A DNA stretch of 64,000 bases, taken from the NCBI RefSeq assembly GCF_040438645.1, contig NZ_CP159256.1:558001-622000 (forward strand), read 5' to 3'. The stretch comes from Mesorhizobium sp. WSM2240. Lineage in GTDB: Bacteria; Pseudomonadota; Alphaproteobacteria; Rhizobiales; Rhizobiaceae. Under the pieces are notes generated by a model that did not search any database, was not told the origin of the DNA, and saw nothing but the letters and a program-made list of their open reading frames with translations. The first letter of the stretch is position 1; each line of letters opens with the position of its first letter. This document shows, piece by piece, positions 44,446 to 53,119 of the stretch. Both the position numbers and the translations under genes were made by a program.

Positions 44446-44639
44446 CTCATTCTCCTGTTTTCGAGATTGCGCATCAACACTTCAACAGCGCAATCCTCCA
44501 AAACGGAAGCCTCACCCGCAAAACCAGCGCACCAGATCCGCGTCAGCGGCTTCGCTCAATCCCATTTGTCCACACGATCTAGCGTTCTGTCTAAAGCGTT
44601 GCGGGTCTTTTCCAATCCTGTGTTACAGGAAAAGCCAAG

Positions 44640-45449
44640 TTAGAAGGCATATCTGAAGCGGTCTATGTCTTCCGCGTATCGCTTCTCGACTATTGCCCGC
44701 GTGTAGCTATTGTACACGTCGTGACGAGCAAGAGTGTTCCCGAATATGTTCGTTCGCGGGATCTGGAAATCTGGTTCACCGAGGATGTCACGCAGTCGAT
44801 CGACCTCGTCTGAAATCTGCTCAAGTTTGAAGACGTGGTCACATCTGTACTCGTTTTCTACGCGCAAGAAAGCACTCTGAGAAGCCCAATGGCGGTCGGC
44901 GCGTTCATCCGTTCCCTCTTCGGAGCCGAGCCAGCTAACAAAGGCATCGAAAGGCATGAATGGACGCAGGCCTTCGTAACGTGCGATTAAGTGCGCCCGG
45001 CGACGTCCCCGGTCCAGTCGTACAATCTTATCCCGATAGCAGCTGTAGACCCGGTCCCAGGGATTTCGAACGACTGCCAGTACCCGATATTCTCTTCTGT
45101 TCAGGTCCTTCCGCAAGAGAGCCTGGAGTGAAGTTGTCTCAGACCACACGCCTTCCTGGTCGGACCAACGGTCGAGAAACGCTGCCAAAAGCGATCTGCT
45201 GCCGGATTTGGGGATTGTTACGATGATTGCCTCATGGCGAAGAGAAGTGAGTACGTCTGTTTCGAGAGTGGGCGAAGGTCGGTTCTGTAGTGAAAACAAT
45301 ACTCGTCTTGCTGCAATGTAAGCGAGTTGCGCTCTGGTTCGCCAGGGATCTGAATTGCGCGTGAGATAAACGCTCTTCCGTAGGGGATTCTCGTGAGAGT
45401 ACTTTGCGGATATAGTCATCCCAGGTTCAGCGCGTTGTTTATTGAACAT
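44640..45449 (-). CDS. Sulfotransferase family protein
   Basis: PAPS-dependent transfer of sulfate to a sugar or lipid is the expected reaction. The 5'-phosphosulfate loop is IVTIPKSGSRSLLAAF (about residues 76-91) and the 3'-phosphate site is VVRNPWDRVYSCYRDKI; a later DHVFKLEQISDEVDRL segment fits Sulfotransfer_2 enzymes, which act on carbohydrates. Length 269 is normal. It is the last of three minus-strand genes (sulfotransferase, methyltransferase, sulfotransferase). The PAPS could come from cysD-cysNC at 59966-62811. Confidence 0.88.
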   Translation of the reverse strand: MFNKQRAEPGMTISAKYSHENPLRKSVYLTRNSDPWRTRAQLAYIAARRVLFSLQNRPSPTLETDVLTSLRHEAIIVTIPKSGSRSLLAAFLDRWSDQEGVWSETTSLQALLRKDLNRREYRVLAVVRNPWDRVYSCYRDKIVRLDRGRRRAHLIARYEGLRPFMPFDAFVSWLGSEEGTDERADRHWASQSAFLRVENEYRCDHVFKLEQISDEVDRLRDILGEPDFQIPRTNIFGNTLARHDVYNSYTRAIVEKRYAEDIDRFRYAF

Positions 45450-45512
45450 GGACCGTTGTCCTTTAGATCGAAGAGCCTTCTAGGAGATAATCCAATTACC
45501 TACTGATCAACC

Positions 45513-46193
45513 TTAAACTGGTCGCCGGAGTAGCACCACGGTCGACGAATAGGGTCGAAAAAGCCAGAAGTATCTATGATAGCGAGCCTTGAAACGCTCA
45601 AAGTCAGCAAGAAGAAGATACGGAAAACTTAGAACATGCCGTGTTAGCAGCCGGATCAACTCTCGTGATGTATTCTGGTTCCGAAGATCGTCCAGATAGG
45701 TGCTGTCCGAAACGACGGCCTCTTGCAGGCAGGTGAAATCAGGAAACAGGCGACGGATTTCATCGGGGGCTGGCCGGTAGAGCGTATCAATGGGGTCAAG
45801 GTGATAGGGATAGCTGTACGGACCGGTGACCAGCAGGAAACCCTCAGGCTCCACGATCCTGGCGCAGGCATCGGCAAATGCGCCCGGATCAATCAGATGC
45901 TCGAGTAGGTTGCTGCACATGACGAGCCTGGGATGGAGCGCCCTCAGTTGCTCCTGGAAAGCCAGATCCAGCACATCTCCAACCAAGTCGACTCCTTCGT
46001 CTTCCTTCATGTCAATATTGAGGATGCGTACCCCGCGCTCGCGAAGCGGCCGAAACACGTGCAGGTCGACGTGGGGCTGTTCCACCGTCCGGAAGTGGGC
46101 GGTTGAGGAGCCGATATTCAGGCAGGGATTCATTGCTTCGCTCGGAAGCGAACCCAGAAGCGTCTGAACGTGCTTGGCTTCATTCGGACGCAT
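45513..46193 (-). CDS. SAM-dependent methyltransferase
   Basis: Class I methyltransferase of about 226 residues. A weak motif I is CLNIGSSTAHFR, then VDLVGDVLDLAF, the family's VMCSNLLEHLIDPGAFADAC (motif IV and helix), and VEPEGFLLVTGPYSYPYHLD. This layout is common for glycan-modifying methyltransferases. I use the ATG at 46193, with GGGGA upstream; the frame can be extended to a TTG at 46244. It lies between two sulfotransferase genes, so the three probably decorate the same chain. Confidence 0.85.
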   Translation of the reverse strand: MRPNEAKHVQTLLGSLPSEAMNPCLNIGSSTAHFRTVEQPHVDLHVFRPLRERGVRILNIDMKEDEGVDLVGDVLDLAFQEQLRALHPRLVMCSNLLEHLIDPGAFADACARIVEPEGFLLVTGPYSYPYHLDPIDTLYRPAPDEIRRLFPDFTCLQEAVVSDSTYLDDLRNQNTSRELIRLLTRHVLSFPYLLLADFERFKARYHRYFWLFRPYSSTVVLLRRPV

Positions 46194-46259
46194 CGGCGAG
46201 CATTCCCCATACGCTAGTTGCAGTGTGCGAGGGCCGGTCGCCAAAGGCTCGCATCGTTA

Positions 46260-47138
46260 TCACCGTTCGCCTCGTTCGGTCGCCCCACCCTCTGCGAGTT
46301 CAGGGGTCAGGCTGCTCCACCGAACCTCGTACATGGTCTCCATAACGCCGGAGGCGTACCTGTTGAAGTCCTTCAGGTCCTCGCTCGTCAGTCGCTCGAT
46401 CGCAGCAGCGTTGATGTTCTTGGCCAGGAGTGACGTCCAATAGCTTTTGTCCACTATGCGCATGGTGCGACTTGCAGATGCGGCGGCCTCCTGGCCTGGC
46501 CCATAGCCCTTTGGGTTGTGAATATAGGCGCCCTCCCGCGGCCGCGGCAGCGCCAGTCGCCCGTACAGGTGATCCAAAAAGCGGAGAGGATTGGCAACCA
46601 TATCCTCGAACCTGACAAGCAGGTAGTTGTTTCTGGCAGCCTGTTCGGCAAGCATCTTGCCGGCAATGTGGCTGTAGACCCGTCCCGCCATCCTGGCCGG
46701 GACCCCTCGGCGCTTCCAAGAATCGCAAAGGCCGTAGCCGTTCCTCACCAGCCCGATGAAGATCGTCTCTTCGAACTGCTTCTCGATCTCAGAGTTCAGG
46801 AAGATGTCGTACTCGGTCGCCTTGAAGAGGACGTGGCGCGCGAGCGCGAGATCGAGCCGCCTTTCCTTCCACAGCTGGTAGTCAGCGGCGATCGACACTT
46901 GGATGCTTCTTTCCAGGCGCTTCTGAAATCGCTTCGCGCAGAACACTGACCTCGACGCCAGCTTGCCCGCGCGGACTCCCAGACGGCGATAGACCTTTGG
47001 AGGAATATTCGAGCCGTTGTAGTAGAATTGCCAAAACTCATCGACGGTCATGACGACGCCGGGCGAAGAGCCGATCATGTTCGCCAGAATATTCGACCCA
47101 CCGCGGCCAAAGGAGTTTATGACAATGGCTCGATCCAT
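46260..47138 (-). CDS. Sulfotransferase family protein
   Basis: The N-terminus MDRAIVINSFGRGGSNILAN carries the PAPS 5'-phosphosulfate loop (FGRGGSNIL in place of the usual PKSGTT), and IFIGLVRNGYGLCDSWKRRG is the 3'-phosphate-binding segment. LLVRFEDMVANPLRFLDHLY is the conserved late sulfotransferase stretch. About 292 residues from the ATG at 47138; the frame extends to a TTG at 47273, but homologous content starts at 47138. It is not closely similar to the other sulfotransferase (44640), so the two probably sulfate different positions. Confidence 0.87.
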   Translation of the reverse strand: MDRAIVINSFGRGGSNILANMIGSSPGVVMTVDEFWQFYYNGSNIPPKVYRRLGVRAGKLASRSVFCAKRFQKRLERSIQVSIAADYQLWKERRLDLALARHVLFKATEYDIFLNSEIEKQFEETIFIGLVRNGYGLCDSWKRRGVPARMAGRVYSHIAGKMLAEQAARNNYLLVRFEDMVANPLRFLDHLYGRLALPRPREGAYIHNPKGYGPGQEAAASASRTMRIVDKSYWTSLLAKNINAAAIERLTSEDLKDFNRYASGVMETMYEVRWSSLTPELAEGGATERGER

Positions 47139-47736
47139 TCTCGGGTCCAAGGATTCACGGTTCAGCCCGCTATAGGACTGACTGAGCGTATTGGGCCATA
47201 GTATTTCCTCACCCTCGCGTCGTAAAGTCCGGAGCACGCCGGCTACATCGCCGCCTGGCAGACAGCACCGCAAGCACTACTCGTACCTGAATCAAAAATC
47301 GCTGAACCAAACGCCTGGGAAATCCGATCAGCTTTTTTGACAGTAGGTACTAGGACGGACTGGGCTCATCACATTGAACTCGCGGGAGACGAACCTCACC
47401 CAAATTGGTTCCGGCGCGCTCCTTCCGATCAAGAGGCAGCATCATCTTGACTAGTATGTTCGAGCGCCCTCGACCAAACGAATGAGGATGACGGCTCTTT
47501 AGTACTAGATGCTCGCGGACCACTCGTTTCCAAGGATTCTGCTGCCCTTCCGCGCGCCGCGGGGCGTCATTGAAAAGCCAAACTAAAATGTGATGTTATC
47601 CCCCTTGAGCTTGACCGTTCTCGCGGGAGAATTGCTTTTGCGAGGAGGAGTTAAAAATCCGTAAGGGGCCTCCTTGTGCAGCCTTAGCTCGAGCCAGCGA
47701 TTATCGCGCCACGTGAGATAAGCAGGGCACTCGATA
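47139..47736. other. Divergent intergenic region
   Basis: Nearly 600 bp between the minus-strand sulfotransferase operon and the plus-strand GH16 gene. It should contain promoters for both. A GAGGAGGAGTTAAAAA stretch at about 47651-47666 looks like a strong ribosome site but is followed only by a very short frame; the true GH16 start at 47737 is preceded by AGCAGGGCACTCGATA. No operator or non-coding RNA could be recognised. Confidence 0.35.
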
Positions 47737-49797
47737 ATGACCAACCGCATTTCTCGCCGGGATTTGGCACGGGCCGCATGCGCCGCCCTTTTGCTGACGG
47801 CCTCCGGTCGCTCAGGACGGGATGCTCGGGCCGCCGGCCCGGCGCAAGGCTCGCTCCCGGAAGCTCACTCCTGGCATCCTGGTCTGTTAGCGGAAATGAT
47901 TGTCAAATCTTGGTATCAGGAGGATCTGGGCGAAGGCGAAATCTCCTCGTGGCAATCCGGCGGCGTGAAGCCGGTGGCTGCGGTTCAAGCCGAGCCCTCC
48001 CTGCGCCCAATAAAGCTTCCGAATGACGGCGGCGTCCTCTTCAAGAAGGGTACGAAACAGGCGTTGACCTGGCCTGTCGATAAGGATGCCCCCTATCTCC
48101 ACCGGTGGTGGCTCGTGATCGCGCGGTGCGATTCTGTGAACAACACCGGTGCGGATAACGTTTCCGTTCTTTGCGTCAACGGCACGGAGGGTGGCTCGGT
48201 GCATCGCCAGCCGCGTATCTCTTTCAGGCCCTCGTCCGCCATGTTCGTCTCGCAACTCAATGACGGCAAAACTAAGAGCGAGGAAGGGAGGTGCTCGACG
48301 GATTTTGGGGACTGGAATGTCATGGTCGGGTACCGCCGCGGGATGGTGACGCAGGCCGTGGTGAATGGGGTTAGAACGGCCGGCCAAGCGATTCATGCAT
48401 TGAAACCCAACCTGATGAAATCGCAGAGCTTCATGGGCGATGTGAACAAGCCGATGAGGGTCGATGTCGCGATCGATTGCGTCATCATTGGGCAAAGCGA
48501 ACTCAATGATGCGCAGATCGAGAAGCTCGTGGGTTGGGCCATGTGGCGCGCCGGCCGGCAAGCCGACCTGCCCGACAATCATCCCTATAAAAAGAGCCCG
48601 CCTTTGGCGGTGGATGCCAGCGACAATCCCGCGCGGTATGCCTTCGATTCGCAGGGCTGGGCAAGTTGGGCGGCGGTTGATACAAGGACGAACCAAGCCC
48701 ATCGAGGTCAGGCGGCGCCCAATATCAGCGGCTATACGACGGTGTTCTTCGACGATTTCGAGACCAACACCATTGTCGACGATCTGACAGGCGCACAGAG
48801 CAGCGGCTGGTTCGCGCCGACGCACCTCACCAATATCGGCGGGGATGCGAAGGCACAGCGGATTTCCGGGACGCCGTCTTCATACATTCACGATGCCGAG
48901 AGCCACACGCTGTCGCTCCGTCTCGTCCACAACAAGGTTTGGAAGACCGGAGCGTTTTCTTCGGTCAACAACAACGGCCAAGGTCGGTGGTGGGGAAAAG
49001 GAATATTCGAGATCCGCGCCAAGTTCCCGAAGCTTTCCGCGCCGCGCCCGGGCTTCTTTCCTGCCTTCTGGGCCTATGGCAAGGAGCACCTGTTTTGGCG
49101 GACGCGGAATCGTCTGGAAACTGACTTTTGGGAATACGGGGCGGAGGACGGAACGTGGATCAATATCAGCCAGCACGTACATAAGCCGGCGCTTGCCTAT
49201 GTGGATCCCCAAATCGCCGCCGCTGACGTGCGCAGGAAGATCGCCGGCTACCCGATCAACCAATCAAACGGCTTTCCCAACGCGATAGACATATATGACG
49301 GCGAGTTTCATACGTGGTACGCCCAGATCGAAGATAATTTCACCTACTTCGTGATTGATGGCTATGAAGTGGCGCGTTGCCCGACGACGCCGGAGCTTGC
49401 CGCGCAAAAATACATCATGGTCGATTTGGGCTTTCGATCCGGCAAGGGCGGAGTCTTGCCGGATCCATCCGAAACTTACGACATGGCCATAGACTATATT
49501 CGGGTCCGCCAGAAGGAGTCGGATCTTGCGGAGGTGCCTGCGGGCTTCGCGCGATTGCCAGAGCTTTCCAGCTCTGCCTCAATCGGAAGCACGCTGAGCG
49601 TACAGCCGAATGTGCCAGCCTCGCATCTGGAGTACTTTTGGTATCGTGACGGAGTTCCCATTGTCGGCGAGACTGCTGCAACATACAAGATCAATGCAAG
49701 GGATGCTGGGCACAGGATCCGGTGCCAAGTGCGTGCGCTCTCTTTGCTTGATCAGCCGGAAGCCTGGACCGCCGAAGCGGACGTCGTAGAGAGGTAA
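47737..49797 (+). CDS. Secreted GH16 endo-glycanase with LamG-like and C-terminal Ig-like domains
   Basis: Probably cuts the polysaccharide made by this cluster, as ExoK/ExsH do for succinoglycan. The N-terminus NRISRRDLARAACAALLLTA has a twin-arginine (Tat) signal pattern. Residues about 45-285 resemble a concanavalin/LamG fold (QSELNDAQIEKLVGWAMWRA is the typical end). The GH16 domain lies at about 335-590; its active site is visible as Glu461-Thr-Asp463-Phe-Trp-Glu466 in RLETDFWEYG, giving nucleophile and acid/base. A C-terminal Ig-like unit (about 605-685) has SIGSTLSVQPNVP and YFWYRDGVPI. The three-domain layout and 686-residue length are larger than simple ExoK-like lichenases. Confidence 0.9.
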   Translation: MTNRISRRDLARAACAALLLTASGRSGRDARAAGPAQGSLPEAHSWHPGLLAEMIVKSWYQEDLGEGEISSWQSGGVKPVAAVQAEPSLRPIKLPNDGGVLFKKGTKQALTWPVDKDAPYLHRWWLVIARCDSVNNTGADNVSVLCVNGTEGGSVHRQPRISFRPSSAMFVSQLNDGKTKSEEGRCSTDFGDWNVMVGYRRGMVTQAVVNGVRTAGQAIHALKPNLMKSQSFMGDVNKPMRVDVAIDCVIIGQSELNDAQIEKLVGWAMWRAGRQADLPDNHPYKKSPPLAVDASDNPARYAFDSQGWASWAAVDTRTNQAHRGQAAPNISGYTTVFFDDFETNTIVDDLTGAQSSGWFAPTHLTNIGGDAKAQRISGTPSSYIHDAESHTLSLRLVHNKVWKTGAFSSVNNNGQGRWWGKGIFEIRAKFPKLSAPRPGFFPAFWAYGKEHLFWRTRNRLETDFWEYGAEDGTWINISQHVHKPALAYVDPQIAAADVRRKIAGYPINQSNGFPNAIDIYDGEFHTWYAQIEDNFTYFVIDGYEVARCPTTPELAAQKYIMVDLGFRSGKGGVLPDPSETYDMAIDYIRVRQKESDLAEVPAGFARLPELSSSASIGSTLSVQPNVPASHLEYFWYRDGVPIVGETAATYKINARDAGHRIRCQVRALSLLDQPEAWTAEADVVER

Positions 49798-49903
49798 TCG
49801 TGCAAAATGAGCTTTCGCGGCTTAAATATGGCATCATCTGCCCGAGCAAAAAGGACAGGCGGCAGGGTCTCCTCTTAGTTCCTTTTCGGCCCGGGAGAAA
49901 CAT

Positions 49904-50584
49904 ATGAGTCCGTCCGTCTATGACCGCTTGACGGTGAATAGCCCCAACCCGGCTGCACGGCTTGCGCAGAGAAGCCGGCATGAAAGGGGTATCCGACTTG
50001 TGAAGCAACATCTCTCTCCCAGCAGCGCTATCCTCGACTTCGGATCCAACACGGGCGACTTTCTTAACACGCTGGCCGGCAGGGGCTGGTCAGGACCGCT
50101 TTACGGCTATGATCCCTATGTGACGCCAACAGCCCCATCGTTCACGCCGGTAGGGAGCCTGGGAGAGATACCTGATGAGGTACTAGACGCGGTGCTGGCC
50201 TTTGAAACCCTCGAGCATGTCGACGACCACGTATTAGAGGAGTTCATCTCGTTCTGTGAGCGCTCTCTTCGGGCTGGCGGAGTTCTGATCATCTCCGTGC
50301 CCATCATGGTTGGGCCTATTCTCCTGCTCAAGTACCCCAACGCCGTTTTCATAAACAAGTCGCGATGGCGATACAGCGCCTGGGAGCTATTCCGTGCGGC
50401 GATTCTCTGGCAACAGGTCCCACGGAGCAAGTCCGGCGCCTATCTCGATCACAAGGGGTTTGACTACAGGGTACTACGCCAGAGGCTCGCCCGCCGCTTC
50501 GCCCCGATCTCGATCGGATATTCTCCATTTCCGGGCTTGAGCCCGGTCCTAAACTCTCAGGCTTTTATGTGCTTCCGGCGATGA
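49904..50584 (+). CDS. SAM-dependent methyltransferase
   Basis: Class I methyltransferase of 226 residues starting at an ATG with GGGAGAAAC at ideal distance. Motif I is SAILDFGSNTGDFLNTLAG, followed by AVLAFETLEHVDDHVLEEFI and LRAGGVLIISVPI. The C-terminal part (NKSRWRYSAWELFRAAI) is typical of bacterial glycan methyltransferases. It follows the GH16 gene by 106 bp. A 240-bp gap with no gene separates it from the wzy-like gene. Confidence 0.88.
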   Translation: MSPSVYDRLTVNSPNPAARLAQRSRHERGIRLVKQHLSPSSAILDFGSNTGDFLNTLAGRGWSGPLYGYDPYVTPTAPSFTPVGSLGEIPDEVLDAVLAFETLEHVDDHVLEEFISFCERSLRAGGVLIISVPIMVGPILLLKYPNAVFINKSRWRYSAWELFRAAILWQQVPRSKSGAYLDHKGFDYRVLRQRLARRFAPISIGYSPFPGLSPVLNSQAFMCFRR

Positions 50585-50824
50585 GTACGAGCGATCGCAT
50601 CTGAGGTGAGATTGAACAACCGCCACGGACGTTGTCCCTTGCTGATTTCAAAGGCCTTCTGCCCGTTGAGTCCTGCAGCGGCCGATTTCCCCTTGATGTC
50701 AGCGCCGGACATGCAACCATCACAATCTGGGCAAGGCTCTCCTCGTAACGCTTCCTGCCGGGTACGGTACCTATGCTCAATCCCGGCAACGTGCTAGAGG
50801 AAAGTAACGTCGTGCGGGGCGCTC

Positions 50825-52105
50825 ATGCGTTACCTTCTGACATTCGCGATCCTGAGCTTGTTTGTGCCGATAAGGCTCAAGACGGAACTTGTCCTACTGC
50901 GTCCCTTCGAGATGCTCACGCTGCTCGTGATGATTGCCGGCTTCCTGACGGGACGCTGGCGGCATGTGTCGCTTCCCGCGGGCTTCTTGCTGCTCCTGCC
51001 GTTCTTCTGCTGGCATGTGGCATCGGCCTTTTCGAATGGCGCGCAGAACGGCCTGCGCGAGCTGCTGCAAATCTCGGCCGTAACAGCGCTCGCCTTTGCT
51101 TTGGCACAGGAAGCCGGACGTATAAGTATCGCAAAGGCGGCCCGCGTCCTGTTCTTCGGCATGGGGCTGATCCTAGTTTATATCATCGCCTGGCATCTGG
51201 CCAATGGCGATTGGGTTGGATGGAAACAATTGGTCGATCCGAAGTTGGTCTTTACTTTCTTGCCGGTTATGCTTGCGGGCCTGCTCGTCTTTGCCGGAAG
51301 GACGGAGCGCCGTATCCTTTGGCTTGCCTGGTCTGGCTTGTTTCCCCTGCTTCTGCTTTCGGGAGAGCGCAAGGCACTCTTGATCTATATCTTCCTGACG
51401 GCCGCCCTTCTCATGCGCGGTCGACTCGCCACGACCGTGCCGGCCGTAGGCGCAGGATTGCTCGCACTGCTTGCCTTATCGAGCGTCGTGGACAATCCGT
51501 ATCTCGCGCGCCAGCTGCAGACGCTGCTAAATCCTGCGAGCATGGGGCAGTATAACCACCTGCTGGTAACAGGCGAGTATGCTCAGGGCGACACGCCGAG
51601 CAATGTTCAGCGCGCCTTTGCCTTCGACCTGTCGAGGAAGCTTTTTGCGGAGCATCCTCTGGTAGGTATCGGCACGAACCAGTTCAAGAATATTATCGAT
51701 ACGGAGTTCAGCAATCTTCCTGAAGAGCTGCGGCTGGGGATACATGGCGAGTTTCAACGCATCCTCACCGAGAACGGCATCATTGGGCTCAGCCTCTATA
51801 TTTTCATTTGGCTCGCCGCATGGTTTCGGTTAAGCCGCGCTCTAAGCTGGGCACTTTTCCACGGATTGATCGGAGCGGCCCAGGCACGGCTTCTGCCCCT
51901 CGTGCTCCTTATTCCCTGCGCCTTTTACGTTGGAACAGAAGCCTCCGGCACACGAGCTTTCGTCACGCTGATCGTTGTCTCGCTCCTGCCGGAATTGACG
52001 CGGCACGGGCTTTGGCTATCATTGCACAGGGCGCGGAGGAGCCACCCCAAAACTATGAGGCATTCTCGATTGCTCGGGCGTCCTTTGCAAGGAAGCACGA
52101 GATGA
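50825..52105 (+). CDS. Wzy/WaaL-family O-antigen polymerase or ligase
   Basis: Integral membrane protein of 426 residues with about ten to twelve hydrophobic segments. The large periplasmic loop contains the family-defining stretch AEHPLVGIGTNQFKNII and, after it, LGIHGEFQRILTENGIIGLS (the H-(N/G)-x-x-L-x-x-x-x-E-x-G-x-x-G pattern of Wzy_C). It likely polymerises the repeat units exported by the flippase at 41230; a ligase role cannot be excluded from sequence. The 3' end overlaps the next GT2 gene by 4 bp. Confidence 0.9.
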   Translation: MRYLLTFAILSLFVPIRLKTELVLLRPFEMLTLLVMIAGFLTGRWRHVSLPAGFLLLLPFFCWHVASAFSNGAQNGLRELLQISAVTALAFALAQEAGRISIAKAARVLFFGMGLILVYIIAWHLANGDWVGWKQLVDPKLVFTFLPVMLAGLLVFAGRTERRILWLAWSGLFPLLLLSGERKALLIYIFLTAALLMRGRLATTVPAVGAGLLALLALSSVVDNPYLARQLQTLLNPASMGQYNHLLVTGEYAQGDTPSNVQRAFAFDLSRKLFAEHPLVGIGTNQFKNIIDTEFSNLPEELRLGIHGEFQRILTENGIIGLSLYIFIWLAAWFRLSRALSWALFHGLIGAAQARLLPLVLLIPCAFYVGTEASGTRAFVTLIVVSLLPELTRHGLWLSLHRARRSHPKTMRHSRLLGRPLQGSTR

Positions 52106-53085
52106 GTGTTTCGGTTATCCTGACATGCCACAATGAGGAACGCTTCATTGTGCAGGCGGTGGAAAGCGTGATCAATCAGACCGCGTCGAGCCGCATCAAA
52201 GAGATCATCATTGTGAATGACGCCTCGACCGACGGCTCGGCGGAAGTCATCGCCGCGCTGGCTCGCAGGGAGCCGCGCATACATGTCCTGACGGCGGCCG
52301 GTATCGGCCTTCCATCGGCGAGGAACCTTGCCATCAGACATTCTACTGGCGATTTTATTGCAATCCTTGACGGTGATGACTTCTGGGCCGAGGACAAGCT
52401 TGAGCGTCAATTGGCCGTCTTCGGCAATGGCTGCAAGGCGGGCCTTGTCTATGGTGATTTTGTCGATTTTTCTGCTCCGGATCTTTCCGATGCACAACAC
52501 GTCCCGGTACGCCGCTATCACGCGGACCAAAGCGACACGTTGCCGACATATTTTCTGCGTGATGGGCCGATTGTTCCTTCCAACATTATTATGCGGCGGG
52601 AGATTGTCGAAAATGTCGGATTATTCAACGAGACGTTCAGGGTTGGAGAGGATACAGAGTTTTGTTTGCGCATAGCCGAGCGCTGGACATTTCAACATGT
52701 TGCCGGAGCACTCGTCTACAAACGGCGCCATGGCTCGAACGCAACCCGCAGACTCGACGCGCTTCTGCCGACAGCCGAACGCGTCACGCGAGAATGCGTC
52801 ATGCGATGGCCGGAGCTTGCGCACCTCGCGCGCCGGCGCAACGCGCGTTTTTACGCGAAAGCCGGCAATGATTGCGTGGCTCAAGGCGAAAAGCAACGCG
52901 GAGCGCGCCTTCTAGTTCGCGCAATGCGGCACGATCCATTGTCCTGGCGCGTCTATGTTTACATCCTTCTTTGCGTCCTGCCGAGGGGCGTGGAGCCGCA
53001 GGTGCGCCGCGCAGCCAAGCTGTTGTTCTACCGCGCCCTGCGCAAAGGGAGCGGCATTGACGAATATCGGGGCGCTCAACGCTAG
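52102..53085 (+). CDS. Family 2 glycosyltransferase
   Basis: GT-A transferase of 327 residues coupled to the wzy-like gene (ATGA at 52102-52105); the upstream extension of the frame to 51808 is out-of-frame wzy sequence. Motifs: VILTCHNEERFIVQAVESVI, EIIIVNDASTDGSAEV, GIGLPSARNLAIR, the metal site ILDGDDFW and VGEDTEFCLRIAE in the acceptor region. The DGDD in place of DADD is a tolerated variant. Confidence 0.92.
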   Translation: MSVSVILTCHNEERFIVQAVESVINQTASSRIKEIIIVNDASTDGSAEVIAALARREPRIHVLTAAGIGLPSARNLAIRHSTGDFIAILDGDDFWAEDKLERQLAVFGNGCKAGLVYGDFVDFSAPDLSDAQHVPVRRYHADQSDTLPTYFLRDGPIVPSNIIMRREIVENVGLFNETFRVGEDTEFCLRIAERWTFQHVAGALVYKRRHGSNATRRLDALLPTAERVTRECVMRWPELAHLARRRNARFYAKAGNDCVAQGEKQRGARLLVRAMRHDPLSWRVYVYILLCVLPRGVEPQVRRAAKLLFYRALRKGSGIDEYRGAQR

Positions 53086-53119
53086 AGGCACAAGGTCATC
53101 GGGAACGCTTCCGTATCAC

